Shown: positions 58,823 to 61,793 of the stretch, in pieces
Layout: every line of letters begins with the position of its first letter
Numbering within the stretch: the first letter of the stretch is position 1
NCBI RefSeq assembly: GCF_041734735.1
Contig: NC_134898.1
Location: 43,370,297 to 43,434,296 of the forward strand
Reading direction: 5' to 3'
Length of the DNA stretch: 64,000 nt
Origin: Babylonia areolata
Taxonomy: Eukaryota > Mollusca > Gastropoda > Neogastropoda > Buccinidae
Notes under the pieces: generated by a model
What the model was told of the DNA's origin: nothing
The model's database searches: none
The model's input: only the letters and a program-made list of their open reading frames with translations
Made by a program: the position numbers and the translations under genes

Positions 58823-60274
58823 CCCTCTTAAAAATTGCTGTCGGGCAACTGTTAGTTTGTGAATAGAATTATTCTTGAAAAAAAAACTATAAGATTACTT
58901 ATGATACAGATTGTTCTCCATGCTGTCCAGTTGTTGCCACGTCACCCTTTTTTTTAACCCTTTCTTTTCTTTCCCCCATCCCCAAAATTAGTATTTATTT
59001 ATTTTAAATGTCATGCATGTCATGTTATTAAAATTTGTAACAAATGCTGTATTATTTGTAAACTTCAGCTTAAAAATTTATGTGACTTGGATTTGTACCA
59101 GTGACATATTGTTTGCTGAACTTAAAATGACTTGGGATTGGTTGCACAGTTTTACTGTGATGAGAAGTATGATTTATCGAATTAGTGTATAGCTTCAGGA
59201 ATTTCAAATTGCCTTAATTTCTTTTTTAGATACACCAGTGAGTAAACATGAAGAAGAAAGGAATCCCTGTGACAACCTGTTTTCACTTTTGTGGTATTAG
59301 ATGAGACCAGGTAGTAAAACAGCCTCAAAAACAGCTATAGGAACAAGGCTGATGCAACGCCCAATGTTCTGTACTGAAATAATTGACCAGTTGAGGATTT
59401 GAGACCTGTTTTCATGATCTTAATGTAATTGCAGATTAGTGTCTGCAGCATAAAGTTATTTCTTCTTTTTTTTCTTTTTTTCTTTTTTTTGTAATTAAAG
59501 GTTATTAGTGTGTTGATTTATTTATTTAACAGAAATGCCAGAATTTATCAGTTTTTTTAATGTGTTGGGAAACAACAGATGAAGTTTAAGAGTTAATAGG
59601 AAATCTATGTAATGTCAGCAAATGCAGCAGCAGTTACTTGAAAGAACTCAAGATTAGTGGGGCATCAAAATAGATACAATGGGCATTGTCAGGCATTATT
59701 AAATGATTTTGGTCTTCTTTCAGACATTCAAGTAACTTTCATTGTCAGTTATGCCAGGGTTTGATCAACTCATTTTGGGTAAATAATTACATTGTTCAAC
59801 TTTTCCCAACAATGTTGGAAAGATACTACTGTGCTTCTTGCTTTGGATGTGTTGATAATGTGTTACTGTTTTTCATTGTTTTTATCTTCTGTCACACATA
59901 ATTACATTCTCATAGTTTCATATTAAAAGATGTATTTGAAAAAAGTCCAGTTTTTTTTTGGGGGGGGGGGGGGGGGGTTGTTTTTTTTTGCTGACCTGAT
60001 ACTGTGAGTACATCCTTTTTGTGGTTTGTAAAAACAAAAAATAAAAATTTGCTTGTAGTGCCCATGTCTGCGATCCTTCAAACAATACTGGATGGTTTTA
60101 GCAATGGTATGGTGGTGTTGAAAGAAGAAAACGAGTGTTGTGCATGGATCACCTGTGACAGCCATGTTGTTGTGGTGTTTTTTGCAGAAGATGCAGGAGC
60201 TGAAGGCGGACAACCAGCGGCTGAAGGACGAGAATGGAGCATTGATTCGGGTCATCAGCAAACTCTCCAAATAG
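946..60274 (+). CDS. PPP1R12A: Myosin phosphatase targeting subunit, MYPT1/PPP1R12 family (partial gene; spliced)
   Basis: Regulatory subunit that tethers PP1 catalytic subunit to myosin and other substrates, acting at actomyosin and in the cytoplasm. The spliced exons (E1-E17, E19-E21, E22B) encode 923 residues in one frame. In order these are the last ankyrin repeats, an acidic/basic linker, Ser/Thr-rich low-complexity stretches, the [10 protein letters not shown] and SSSPRL motifs, RRSTQGVTL (vertebrate Thr696 type site), RRSTGINY (Thr853 type site), a coiled coil and a leucine zipper. Human MYPT1 is about 1,030 residues; roughly 170 N-terminal residues (start codon, KVKF motif, first ankyrin repeats) lie upstream of the window. 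Vertebrates have paralogues R12A, R12B and R12C. The molluscan gene is probably their single co-orthologue, so the symbol marks the family. Alternative ends are listed separately. All introns are GT-AG and all junction phases agree. Confidence 0.95.
1106..1769. other. Intron after E1
   Basis: AT-rich, with poly-T tracts near 1211-1240 and 1348-1391. Nothing else is recognised. Confidence 0.85.
1770..1914 (+). CDS. MYPT exon E2: ankyrin repeat
   Basis: Acceptor ttctgtccag|G, donor GCT|gtaggt. Joined to E1 it reads [19 protein letters not shown], then [20 protein letters not shown] and [11 protein letters not shown]. Human MYPT1 has [43 protein letters not shown], so the match is near complete. 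It contains a canonical ankyrin TPLHAA turn. 145 bp, entering with one base and leaving in phase 0. Confidence 0.97.
1915..2928. other. Intron after E2
   Basis: AT-rich, with pyrimidine tracts at about 2455-2600 and 2808-2890. No interspersed repeat or gene is recognised. Confidence 0.85.
2929..3003 (+). CDS. MYPT exon E3: end of ankyrin domain
   Basis: Encodes [20 protein letters not shown] followed by KKQAT, matching human GQTAFDVADEDILGYLEELQKKQ. 25 codons, phase 0 on both sides. Acceptor gctccacag, donor ACA|gtgagt. It closes the ankyrin domain that, with the upstream KVKF motif, wraps PP1 in the vertebrate complex. Confidence 0.97.
3031..3300 (+). repeat. Tandem repeat of about 70 bp, four diverged copies
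   Basis: The core 'gcaggcaaaatttc' recurs at about 3037, 3107, 3177 and 3244, followed by a variant of 'tgcaaatgttctttttgc' and 'agaagctacc'. It begins 34 bases after the E3 donor. Confidence 0.8.
3497..3915 (+). repeat. Degenerate 36-37 bp minisatellite abutting the E4 acceptor
   Basis: About eleven units with the core 'gtgaaacatttgtcaagtgg' and then 'taaggtgacctgtgtt'. The last unit runs without a break into the E4 splice acceptor (gacctgtgttatggtttcag). With the 70-bp array it makes up about three quarters of this intron. Confidence 0.85.
3916..3980 (+). CDS. MYPT exon E4: linker
   Basis: Encodes [20 protein letters not shown] and then R plus two bases of the next Arg codon. Acceptor atggtttcag, donor AAG|gtcagt (reading AGA AG). 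With E5 it builds SKRRSSV, a basophilic kinase consensus (RRxS type). Human MYPT1 has a linker here with little sequence conservation, so identity rests on phase and position. Confidence 0.85.
3981..4479. other. Intron after E4
   Basis: Contains a CA/TA-rich microsatellite at about 4100-4290. Nothing else is recognised. Confidence 0.8.
4480..4643 (+). CDS. MYPT exon E5: acidic/basic linker
   Basis: Completes the split Arg codon and encodes [20 protein letters not shown], then a charged stretch with [14 protein letters not shown], ending GAG ACT G. Acceptor cgtgttgcag, donor ACTG|gtaaga. The Glu/Lys-rich run resembles the EEEEGKKDESS region of human MYPT1 after the ankyrin domain. Confidence 0.9.
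4661..5127 (-). mobile_element. tRNA-derived SINE, minus strand, near full length
   Basis: Read on the minus strand it starts with a tRNA-like head at about 5125-5045: tggcccagtagaaatgc as box A and ggatcaaatcc as box B. It ends at about 4661 with 'tgctatataaatatccatg' followed by an ATA/AAC-rich tail. The middle holds a CA/GA-rich tract (4860-4905). The head and tail match a family I know from gastropods. A copy of its tail recurs on the + strand at about 52480. Confidence 0.75.
5736..6121 (+). mobile_element. tRNA-derived SINE, plus strand, near full length (about 385 bp)
   Basis: Box A-like ggtggcagaatacttaagatgc at 5736 and box B-like gggatcaaattcc at about 5795. Next comes the body with 'gataaaccgagatcc', 'aaaagaacccttggc' and 'ggcaaaattctttag'. 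The 3' module contains 'gctgctggtcaggcatctgc' and ends in 'cctgcttgagaaactgaa'. The same 3' module recurs at about 58440-58576, and the middle module is shared with the element at about 31505. Confidence 0.8.
6293..6342 (+). CDS. MYPT exon E6: short linker exon
   Basis: Encodes (E)[16 protein letters not shown]. Acceptor ctgttctgacag, donor CAG|gtaagt. 50 bp, entering with two bases and leaving in phase 0. No recognised domain; it is placed by phase, strong splice sites and coding-like composition. Confidence 0.85.
6343..10644. other. Intron after E6 (4.3 kb)
   Basis: Microsatellites lie at about 6412-6422 (TA), 6857-6910 and 7091-7123 (CT), 9318-9368 (GA then CA) and 9615-9640 (AAG/GAT). 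A possible unclassified interspersed repeat at about 8180-9200 is listed separately. No exon is recognised. Confidence 0.7.
8180..9200. repeat. Putative unclassified interspersed repeat with an internal duplication
   Basis: 'tgatggcaacatctcctttacc' (near 8450) and 'tgatgggaacatctcctctacc' (near 8685) are followed by similar 'gaaagaatttctgaaat' type sequence, giving an internal repeat spaced about 230 bp. The stretch has few microsatellites and a texture unlike the surrounding intron. It looks like repeats I have seen in gastropod DNA, but there are no clear ends, coding traces or target duplications. Confidence 0.35.
10645..10911 (+). CDS. MYPT exon E7: Pro/Ser/Thr-rich region
   Basis: 89 codons, phase 0 on both sides. 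Starts [20 protein letters not shown], then a poly-Thr run (about 11 Thr of 13), then a Ser/Pro-rich part and a Ser/Thr-rich end in VVSTQE. Acceptor ttgccgcag, donor GAA|gtaagt. Equivalent in position to the Thr/Ser-rich stretch (NTSSTQAAPVAVTT) of human MYPT1, probably disordered. Confidence 0.9.
10912..13384. other. Intron after E7 (2.5 kb)
   Basis: Poly-T tracts lie at about 12452-12472 and 13046-13078. A possible small cassette exon at 12062-12094 is listed separately. No other feature is recognised. Confidence 0.75.
12062..12094 (+). CDS. Candidate 33-bp in-frame cassette exon
   Basis: Acceptor accccctttgcag is good and donor ACA|gtaggg moderate. The 11 codons read [11 protein letters not shown], phase 0 on both sides, so it could join E7 to E8 without shifting the frame. 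The composition fits the Ser/Thr-rich neighbourhood. There is no homology support, so it may be chance. Confidence 0.35.
13385..13459 (+). CDS. MYPT exon E8: RSIS phosphosite-like segment
   Basis: 25 codons, phase 0 on both sides: [20 protein letters not shown] and LPTEQ. Acceptor cctttctcgaag, donor CAG|gtaggt. SRSISVP fits a basophilic kinase and possibly a 14-3-3 type site. That is inference from the motif only. Confidence 0.85.
14277..15340 (+). mobile_element. piggyBac-like DNA transposon remnant, internally deleted
   Basis: The left end follows 'cctaa' (a decayed TTAA site) with cccctaggctgcc, and the right end reads ctggcagtgaaaggattac. The inverted termini therefore agree (CC-T---CTGCC). 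The subterminal palindrome tgacgagataactcgtca occurs at 14293 and again, with one change, at 14339. The interior, about 1 kb, is far shorter than a transposase gene. A short coding-like stretch near 14600-14690 ([18 protein letters not shown]) is then stopped. Palindromic cgagat/atctcg subterminal repeats and TTAA targets are typical of this superfamily. Nonautonomous. Confidence 0.65.
16838..16961 (+). repeat. Two-copy tandem duplication of about 65 bp
   Basis: The stretch from ctctggtacactttcatc to aaatggtattgggacc occurs twice back to back, differing mainly by one base in a T/A run. The near identity points to a recent duplication. Confidence 0.9.
17382..17567 (+). CDS. MYPT exon E9: WRxGLRKTGS and SSPRL motifs
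   Basis: 62 codons, phase 0 on both sides. The core [20 protein letters not shown] and the later [15 protein letters not shown] match human TWRLGLRKTGSYGALAE and TRSASSPRLSSSLDN. This is one of the most conserved non-ankyrin segments of the family. Acceptor ctgtccactag, donor AGT|gtgagt. The donor region is repeated downstream (see the 17541-17680 entry). Confidence 0.96.
17541..17740 (+). repeat. Tandem duplication spanning the E9 donor
   Basis: The E9 end 'aacaggatagagagt' followed by gtgagtgcactgctgga recurs at about 17639 as 'aacaggatagagagt' followed by gtgggtgcattgcttga, and partly again at about 17713. The copy carries both the last exon bases and a donor-like GT. Confidence 0.85.
17568..19830. 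other. Intron after E9 (2.3 kb)
   Basis: Holds the donor duplication at its start, a CT microsatellite at 18430-18478 and an A-rich tract at 19490-19523. From about 19380 a loose repeat of 'acagattataacag...gaaatagttttg' runs up to near E10. No other feature is recognised. Confidence 0.75.
19831..19943 (+). CDS. MYPT exon E10: Ser/Thr-rich
   Basis: Encodes [20 protein letters not shown], then [17 protein letters not shown], ending AG. Donor GACAG|gtaatg is good. The acceptor is uncertain: ccag at 19827-19830 or cag at 19834-19836 (starting at 19837, two codons shorter). Both keep the frame and neither has a strong pyrimidine tract. Low-complexity, probably disordered, comparable with the RRLASTSD region of vertebrates only in composition. 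Confidence 0.82.
19944..24111. other. Intron after E10 (4.2 kb)
   Basis: Dominated by the 53/54-bp composite minisatellite (20160-22150). Also poly-A at about 22375-22399 and a CA microsatellite with diverged flanks at 23106-23345. No other feature is recognised. Confidence 0.8.
20160..22150. repeat. Composite minisatellite: 53-bp units, then about 25 units of 54 bp
   Basis: From about 20400 to 20770, 53-bp units contain ccttcttctggaaaaaatga and ccacacatctgtgaact. From about 20800 to 22150, 54-bp units contain ttttccctcttactacctat, ttctgttccatccatatggg and tagtggccacactg. Both types share the 'g(g/a)ccacac' and 'gaaaa/ggtag' parts, so one grew from the other. Because 54 is a multiple of three, reading frames of 300-400 codons stay open on both strands. 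These are repeat artefacts, not genes. Confidence 0.95.
24112..24393 (+). CDS. MYPT exon E11: Tyr/Gln-rich then Ser/Thr-rich
   Basis: Entering with G|TAC, it encodes [40 protein letters not shown] and [17 protein letters not shown] long Ser/Thr run follows, then SVFRR with the last Arg split by the donor AG|gtgtgg. Acceptor gtgctttcag. The Gln/Glu/Arg stretch may form a short helix. Compares in position with the SSYTRRKWEDDL to Ser/Thr-rich part of vertebrate MYPT1. Confidence 0.9.
25482..25864 (+). mobile_element. tRNA-derived SINE, full length, with target-site duplication
   Basis: Flanked by an 8-bp duplication aggaagtc at 25474-25481 and 25865-25872. The head reads gcaatagccgagtggttaaa (box A) with ggttcgaatctcgg (box B) and an anticodon-like stem (ttgga/tccaa). 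The body includes gatcctgtaatccatgtcag and catacccagcatgcacaccc, the 3' part 'gtgaacgtgggagctgcagc', and the tail is agaag repeats. The body matches a SINE I know from many molluscs. It is a retroposon, not a working tRNA gene. Confidence 0.92.
27144..27474 (+). repeat. 40-bp minisatellite, about 8 copies
   Basis: Unit actggttgtttgatgttggt then gtctctgtgtatgatctggt, starting at 27181, 27221, 27261, 27301, 27341, 27381 and 27421, with a partial copy on each side. The last unit lacks ten bases. It ends 135 bp before E12 but does not contain the exon junction. Confidence 0.95.
27610..27700 (+). CDS. MYPT exon E12: Rho-kinase inhibitory site 1, first half
   Basis: Entering with one base it encodes (R)[19 protein letters not shown], then [11 protein letters not shown]. 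Human MYPT1 reads RSYLTPVRDEESESQRKARSRQARQSRRSTQ|GVTL around Thr696. The Thr of RRST is the inhibitory Rho-kinase site and the preceding Ser is the PKA/PKG site in vertebrates. Both residues are present here. Acceptor is GT-rich before aag; donor CAG|gtcagt. Phase 0 out. Confidence 0.97.
28123..28386 (+). CDS. MYPT exon E13: GVTL motif and Ser/Thr-rich region
   Basis: 88 codons, phase 0 on both sides. Starts [20 protein letters not shown], matching human GVTLTDLQEAEKTIGRSRS, then a Ser/Thr run and [17 protein letters not shown]. Acceptor ttttttggacag, donor GAG|gtaagt. Completes the Thr696-type motif started in E12. The [11 protein letters not shown] end recalls YTRRKWEDDLKK of human MYPT1. 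Confidence 0.96.
28387..28878. repeat. Intron after E13 with a loose tandem repeat of about 50 bp
   Basis: From about 28645 to 28860 'gttgctgactgtagtgatg' and 'gtcactgtgtgtg' alternate in about four or five diverged units, up to near the E14 acceptor. Nothing else is recognised. Confidence 0.7.
28879..28969 (+). CDS. MYPT exon E14: Arg/Ser-rich linker
   Basis: Encodes [20 protein letters not shown] and [10 protein letters not shown] plus one base. Acceptor ttgttcag, donor TTAA|gtgagt. SFRRPRED resembles the SFGRRQDD of human MYPT1 only loosely. Phase 0 in, one base out. Confidence 0.88.
29265..29684 (+). repeat. 78-bp minisatellite built from the E15 acceptor junction
   Basis: About five and a half units: 'gtgaccttgacaccagtact', then 'gctatgtctctgacag', then a 42-bp exon-like stretch accatgtacctcgatgcttt ... 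gacatcaactct. E15 itself starts after gtctgtgacag with ACTATGTACCTCG and then AATGCTTTCTCCAC...GACATCAACTCT. The array therefore derives from the junction plus about 50 exon bases. In the E15 frame the repeat copies meet a stop. The array is split by the transposon at 29687-30497; one further copy follows at 30500-30581. Confidence 0.92.
29687..30497 (-). mobile_element. pogo/Tigger-like Tc1-mariner transposon, internally deleted (811 bp)
   Basis: Inverted ends ccataaagttcggtctat and atagaccgaactttacgg are flanked by TA (29685-29686 and 30498-30499), the target duplication of the Tc1/mariner superfamily. Subterminal 'ataagccgcac' repeats occur at both ends. On the minus strand the interior encodes [19 protein letters not shown], the N-terminal helix-turn-helix signature of pogo/Tigger-type transposases, close to an acidic [12 protein letters not shown] end. 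The catalytic core is missing, so it is nonautonomous. It inserted into a copy of the 78-bp repeat, so it is younger than the array. Confidence 0.85.
30582..30761 (+). CDS. MYPT exon E15: STSD and RTAS motifs
   Basis: Entering with two bases it encodes [19 protein letters not shown], then [20 protein letters not shown] and a charged end with [16 protein letters not shown]. Acceptor gtctgtgacag, donor GAGT|gtaagt. RNAFSTSDI resembles the RRLASTSDI segment of human MYPT1, though its order relative to the Thr696-type site differs. SRTASLR is a basophilic kinase consensus. The acceptor is the last copy of a junction-derived minisatellite. Confidence 0.92.
30762..32087. other. Intron after E15 (1.3 kb)
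   Basis: Poly-T at about 31447-31478 and a SINE at about 31505-32005. Nothing else is recognised. Confidence 0.85.
31505..32005 (+). mobile_element. tRNA-derived SINE with a triplicated 60-bp 3' module
   Basis: Head: ttggcctggaggtaacgcg (box A) and ctggttcaaatccc (box B). Body: attttctccccctccacttg, gataaaccgaggtccc, aacaaaagggttgtcc and gacaaaattctgtag. The 3' module 'cgatgcactttccctgggga' to 'cagcctgaatttcacacaga' occurs once in elements I know but three times here (about 31805-31986), at exactly 60-bp spacing. The tail is 'gtaacaaaaaagagtaatac'. Confidence 0.85.
32088..32185 (+). CDS. MYPT exon E16: Rho-kinase inhibitory site 2 (Thr853 type)
   Basis: Entering with two bases it encodes [20 protein letters not shown] and [13 protein letters not shown]. 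Human MYPT1 has RERRRPREKRRSTGVSFW around Thr853, the second Rho-kinase site. The Arg-Arg-Ser-Thr-Gly core is exact. Acceptor tgtgtgcag, donor TAT|gtaagt. Phase 0 out. The preceding Lys/Arg/Glu-rich part probably forms a helix. Confidence 0.97.
32186..33222. other. Intron after E16 (1.0 kb)
   Basis: GT-rich toward its end (33045-33220). No repeat family or exon is recognised. Confidence 0.8.
33223..33282 (+). CDS. MYPT exon E17: acidic segment
   Basis: 20 codons, phase 0 on both sides: [20 protein letters not shown]. Acceptor gtgtgtgtgtcag, donor GAG|gtaagt. It fits the acidic stretch (DSDENEQEQQSDTEEGSN) that follows the Thr853 site in vertebrates. By phase it can join E19 directly. Confidence 0.92.
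34659..34826 (+). repeat. 42-bp tandem repeat, four identical copies
   Basis: Unit ttataggaaaagaacaacag then ggacagatgctgggtctcct and gg, starting at 34659, 34701, 34743 and 34785. The copies are identical, so the expansion is recent. A degenerate half copy precedes it at about 34617. Confidence 0.95.
35320..36090 (+). repeat. Degenerate minisatellite of about 60-85 bp units
   Basis: Recurring 'gatggatggtat(a/c)', 'aatggtgaagcc(t/c)t', 'aatagagggactga/aactat' and 'catttagggacagtgg' in order, about eleven times with variable spacing. The left units are nearly identical and the right ones diverged. Confidence 0.85.
36521..36567 (+). CDS. Candidate 47-bp exon
   Basis: A very strong acceptor (long T/C tract, then aactacacag) and donor AAATG|gtgagg. 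Phase 0 reads [16 protein letters not shown] with the last codon split. It could follow E17 in phase 0, but it then needs a downstream exon taking one base. A weak site at 40186|40187 in E18 would satisfy that. No homology support. Confidence 0.25.
39800..39880 (-). mobile_element. Possible piggyBac-like terminus fragment
   Basis: The minus strand reads cagcctgccccctgtgcc-like sequence followed by aatcatgacgagataactta. This resembles the ctgcc and tgacgagataactcgtca terminus of the element at 14277. Only one end is visible. It lies about 170 bp upstream of E18. Confidence 0.35.
40055..40646 (+). CDS. MYPT exon E18: candidate alternative first exon (short zipper isoform)
   Basis: An ATG at 40221 (context gtcaacATGt) opens 142 codons, starting [19 protein letters not shown] and very rich in Ser, Gly and Tyr (repeats like [13 protein letters not shown]). 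The frame ends at donor GGG|gtgggt in phase 0, so it joins E19 (phase 0) perfectly. In-frame stops at 40161 and 40164 and the absence of a phase-matched acceptor between E17 and the ATG argue for a first coding exon. A good acceptor (gttgttttcttcag, 40054) suggests an upstream 5' UTR exon, with 40055-40220 as UTR. Joined to E19, E20, E21 and E22 it gives 276 residues, comparable in layout to vertebrate M20/M21, the small subunits made from an internal promoter of PPP1R12B. No TATA box is seen. Confidence 0.65.
43401..43427 (+). CDS. Candidate 27-bp microexon
   Basis: Strong acceptor ttcttcttcctgctatgcag, donor AAG|gtggga. Nine codons, AGEGSKAVK, phase 0 on both sides, so it could be included before E19 without shifting the frame. 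No homology support; may be chance. Confidence 0.25.
46338..46460 (+). CDS. MYPT exon E19: Ser/Tyr-rich, start of C-terminal region
   Basis: 41 codons, phase 0 on both sides: [41 protein letters not shown]. Acceptor gcgttgttgcag, donor AAG|gtttgc. RLGRYSSSD and the DYKK end compare with LLGRSGSYSYLEE and DFKKLYEQ of human MYPT1. Common to the long and the putative short isoform. Confidence 0.95.
46461..47546. other. Intron after E19 (1.1 kb)
   Basis: Holds a minus-strand SINE (46515-46715), a CT microsatellite (47016-47056), a 22-bp two-copy repeat (47060-47102) and a CT-rich end. Confidence 0.85.
46515..46715 (-). mobile_element. tRNA-derived SINE, minus strand, about 200 bp
   Basis: On the minus strand: atggcagaatcagtaaggca (box A-like), an anticodon-like stem around ggacttctgatcc, then gagaccccatttcagcatgg, 'gtgttgtgcccttgggaagg', 'gtgtttcactccgattatcc' and 'gtgtgaatgggtacctgact'. 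The order and motifs fit a short molluscan tRNA-type SINE. It is a different family from the others in the window. Confidence 0.75.
47547..47690 (+). CDS. MYPT exon E20: coiled coil
   Basis: 48 codons, phase 0 on both sides: [48 protein letters not shown]. Heptads with Leu at [16 protein letters not shown] indicate a coiled coil, as in human ENEKLKAQLHDTNMELTDLKLQLEKATQRQ. Acceptor gtggtgcag is G-rich but sits 20-60 bases after a CT tract. Donor CGG|gtcagt. Confidence 0.96.
47691..48650. other. Intron after E20 (1.0 kb)
   Basis: Contains a CA microsatellite at 47958-47990. Nothing else is recognised. Confidence 0.85.
48651..48701 (+). CDS. MYPT exon E21: [14 protein letters not shown] segment
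   Basis: 17 codons, phase 0 on both sides: [17 protein letters not shown], against human ERRALERRISEMEEELK. Acceptor gttgttgcag, donor AAA|gtaagt. It links the coiled coil to whichever terminal zipper exon is chosen. Confidence 0.97.
49351..49615 (+). repeat. Two-copy tandem duplication, about 129 bp
   Basis: 'aagattcc(a/t)tgtttcatta' to 'cagtttct(c/t)agtcctt' is present twice. The second copy carries a TA microsatellite where the first has a T-rich run. Confidence 0.9.
50224..50310 (+). CDS. MYPT exon E22A: alternative last exon, divergent leucine zipper
   Basis: Acceptor cctttttccag, then 28 codons and TAG, in phase 0 from E21. It reads [20 protein letters not shown] and RVVAKLSR. It has the same length as E22B and 15 of 28 identical residues. 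Zipper positions 5, 12, 19 and 26 are V, L, L, L. Differences are mostly conservative (E/D, K/R, V/I), so the exon looks selected rather than decayed. A tandemly duplicated, mutually exclusive terminal exon is the simplest reading. It would end the protein 9.9 kb upstream of the conserved exon. Confidence 0.88.
   Translation, partial: QMENVKAENKKLKEENRALTRVVAKLSR
52478..52545 (+). mobile_element. SINE 3'-end fragment
   Basis: 'aataagcgcttagagtttgg', 'tctctgactgaggataggcg' and 'ctgtataagtatccatatca' match the reverse complement of 4680-4735 (tail of the minus-strand SINE). Only the tail is present. Confidence 0.65.
56064..56243 (+). CDS. Candidate third last exon without a zipper
   Basis: Strong acceptor (tttcatcccctctttcttct, then ctcatggcag). 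In phase 0 from E21 it reads [20 protein letters not shown] and continues for 59 codons to TGA. No leucine heptads. If used it would make a zipper-negative protein, as vertebrate MYPT1 does by a different splice. No homology support. Downstream, 56266-56400 also has coding-like Ser-rich sequence in another frame but no good acceptor. Confidence 0.28.
   Translation: MKLAEAGGSLDYFRGGCVADVRARCFSSCMFLLVAGHSSLQRDCVVVSCFICFKSFSCN
58440..58576 (+). mobile_element. SINE 3'-module fragment
   Basis: Carries 'aaggcctgactaagcatgtt', 'gctgctggtcaggcatctgc' and 'cctccttgagaaactgaact', matching the 3' half of the element at 5736-6121. The head is absent. Confidence 0.8.
60188..60274 (+). CDS. MYPT exon E22B: conserved last exon, leucine zipper
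   Basis: Acceptor gttttttgcag, then 28 codons and TAG, phase 0 from E21: [20 protein letters not shown] and RVISKLSK. From LKADNQ to the end it is identical to human MYPT1. Leu at positions 5, 12, 19 and 26 forms a perfect heptad zipper. In vertebrates this is the part that binds PKG I alpha and sets sensitivity to NO/cGMP. Confidence 0.98.
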   Translation, partial: KMQELKADNQRLKDENGALIRVISKLSK

Positions 60275-61753
60275 CCTCTGCCTTCTCTGAGACCTTCCCT
60301 TCACAGACATTGTGATGACGACAACAGCAACAAAACAAAATAAACAAAACAAAAAAAATACACATACAGGTCCAAGATGATGATACTAACAAGCCATCAC
60401 TCTCTCCATGCCCCGCCCCCATGTGCAATGTCGCTACCGGCGTTGATAGACAGTCACGACAGTGCTGCCACCGCCCCCATCATATCCACACACACCCCCT
60501 CCCCCACATCCCCCCATACACCCCTCTGCTGCTTCCCCCACATGGAGGGGGAGAAGGGGGGTGGTGAGGGGGGGGTTGTCCATGCTTTGAGGTGGGGCTG
60601 AGCTGTCTGTGCCTTGTCGCTGAATCAGTGTCTGGGGTCGGGTGTACCCCTCCTGGTTTGCTTGACCAGCGCGGTGTCCTGAGGGCAGCAGCGCACACCA
60701 CAAGCAACGTGACTTGACTCCAGTCACTGCCCCTGCCTCAGTCTGTGCCAGTACCGCTGTTGCTCATGGGTGATTCCTGTGGCTCACTTCTCTCGGTCAT
60801 GACAATACATCCAAAAGCGAGAGAGAGAGAGGAAAAGGGACCTTCAACAATTTTTTTCATTTTTTTAAATTGCTCTTTTGAAAACTAAGGCCTGAACAGA
60901 ATTTTATCATAAAATTGAACATTACAGAGCGGCTTCGTAAGAACAGGAGAAAATACAGCTAAAAACCACATATATATTAACAGACTAACTGGTATGACAT
61001 TAACAAAGGAATCAAGAGAGTTTGTTGCTTGGATATTCTGCCTGAAGATTGAAGATTGTAAAAAAAAAAGATATATATATATATATATATATAAAATATA
61101 TATATATAAAAGAAGAATAAAAATCAAGCTGAGCCTGCTGTAAAGGAGACTGACTGCATTGTGAGCAGTTTGTATGAAAGGAAGGTGGTGGTGGGAGGAG
61201 GGGTAGGCAGGTGGGCGGGGCCTGACCTGGGTAGATGTTTGGTTGGGAACAGGTCAGGGTGCTGACCTTCAGCCCTCACATCGCACTCACCAGTCGGTCA
61301 GCTGGGTTGATTGAAATTTTTTTGTACAAAGTCCTGTGGATCTTGTGCTTTTCCTGGATGTTGTGTGGTTAATTTGAACTCTGTTCTGTAGTCTTCCATT
61401 AGATGGTCGTCCTGAGTCTTGCAGCTTTTGGATTGGATTGTGCCTTGGTGGATGTGTTGTGTGGTTTGTTTTTTTTTTCGTTTTGTTCTTTCATAAATTG
61501 CCAAGGACAGTGTTCTTGTTTGGGTTGTGCTTGATAAAAGTGTGTATCTAGATTCAGCCCATACTGTGGATTCTACTTCTGGGGAGTCTGTTTTATATTG
61601 CTTGGTGTTTGGACCCCTCCTTTTGTGGACGTGTGTGTAGGGATCGCTGAACTTTTTGATGGGAGTATTCTGTGGAGGAGGCTTGTCGTTGTGTGTCTTG
61701 ATCATTCTTTGTGAAACCGTTCCATAGACTTAACCGTTTTTTGGTGGTCTTCT

Positions 61754-61793
<40 letters not shown>

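Larger units (their letters stand above)
48702..60187. other. Region between E21 and E22B (11.5 kb)
   Basis: Besides E22A (50224-50310) it holds a 129-bp two-copy repeat (49351-49615), TA (49537-49561) and CT (52017-52044, 53099-53138, 54718-54758, 58128-58157, 58606-58642) microsatellites, CA after CT at 54759-54809, two SINE 3' fragments, an 18-base G run (59960-59977) and a candidate zipper-less last exon (56064-56243). Possible poly(A) signals for E22A are AATAAA at 52762 and 53214. Confidence 0.75.
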
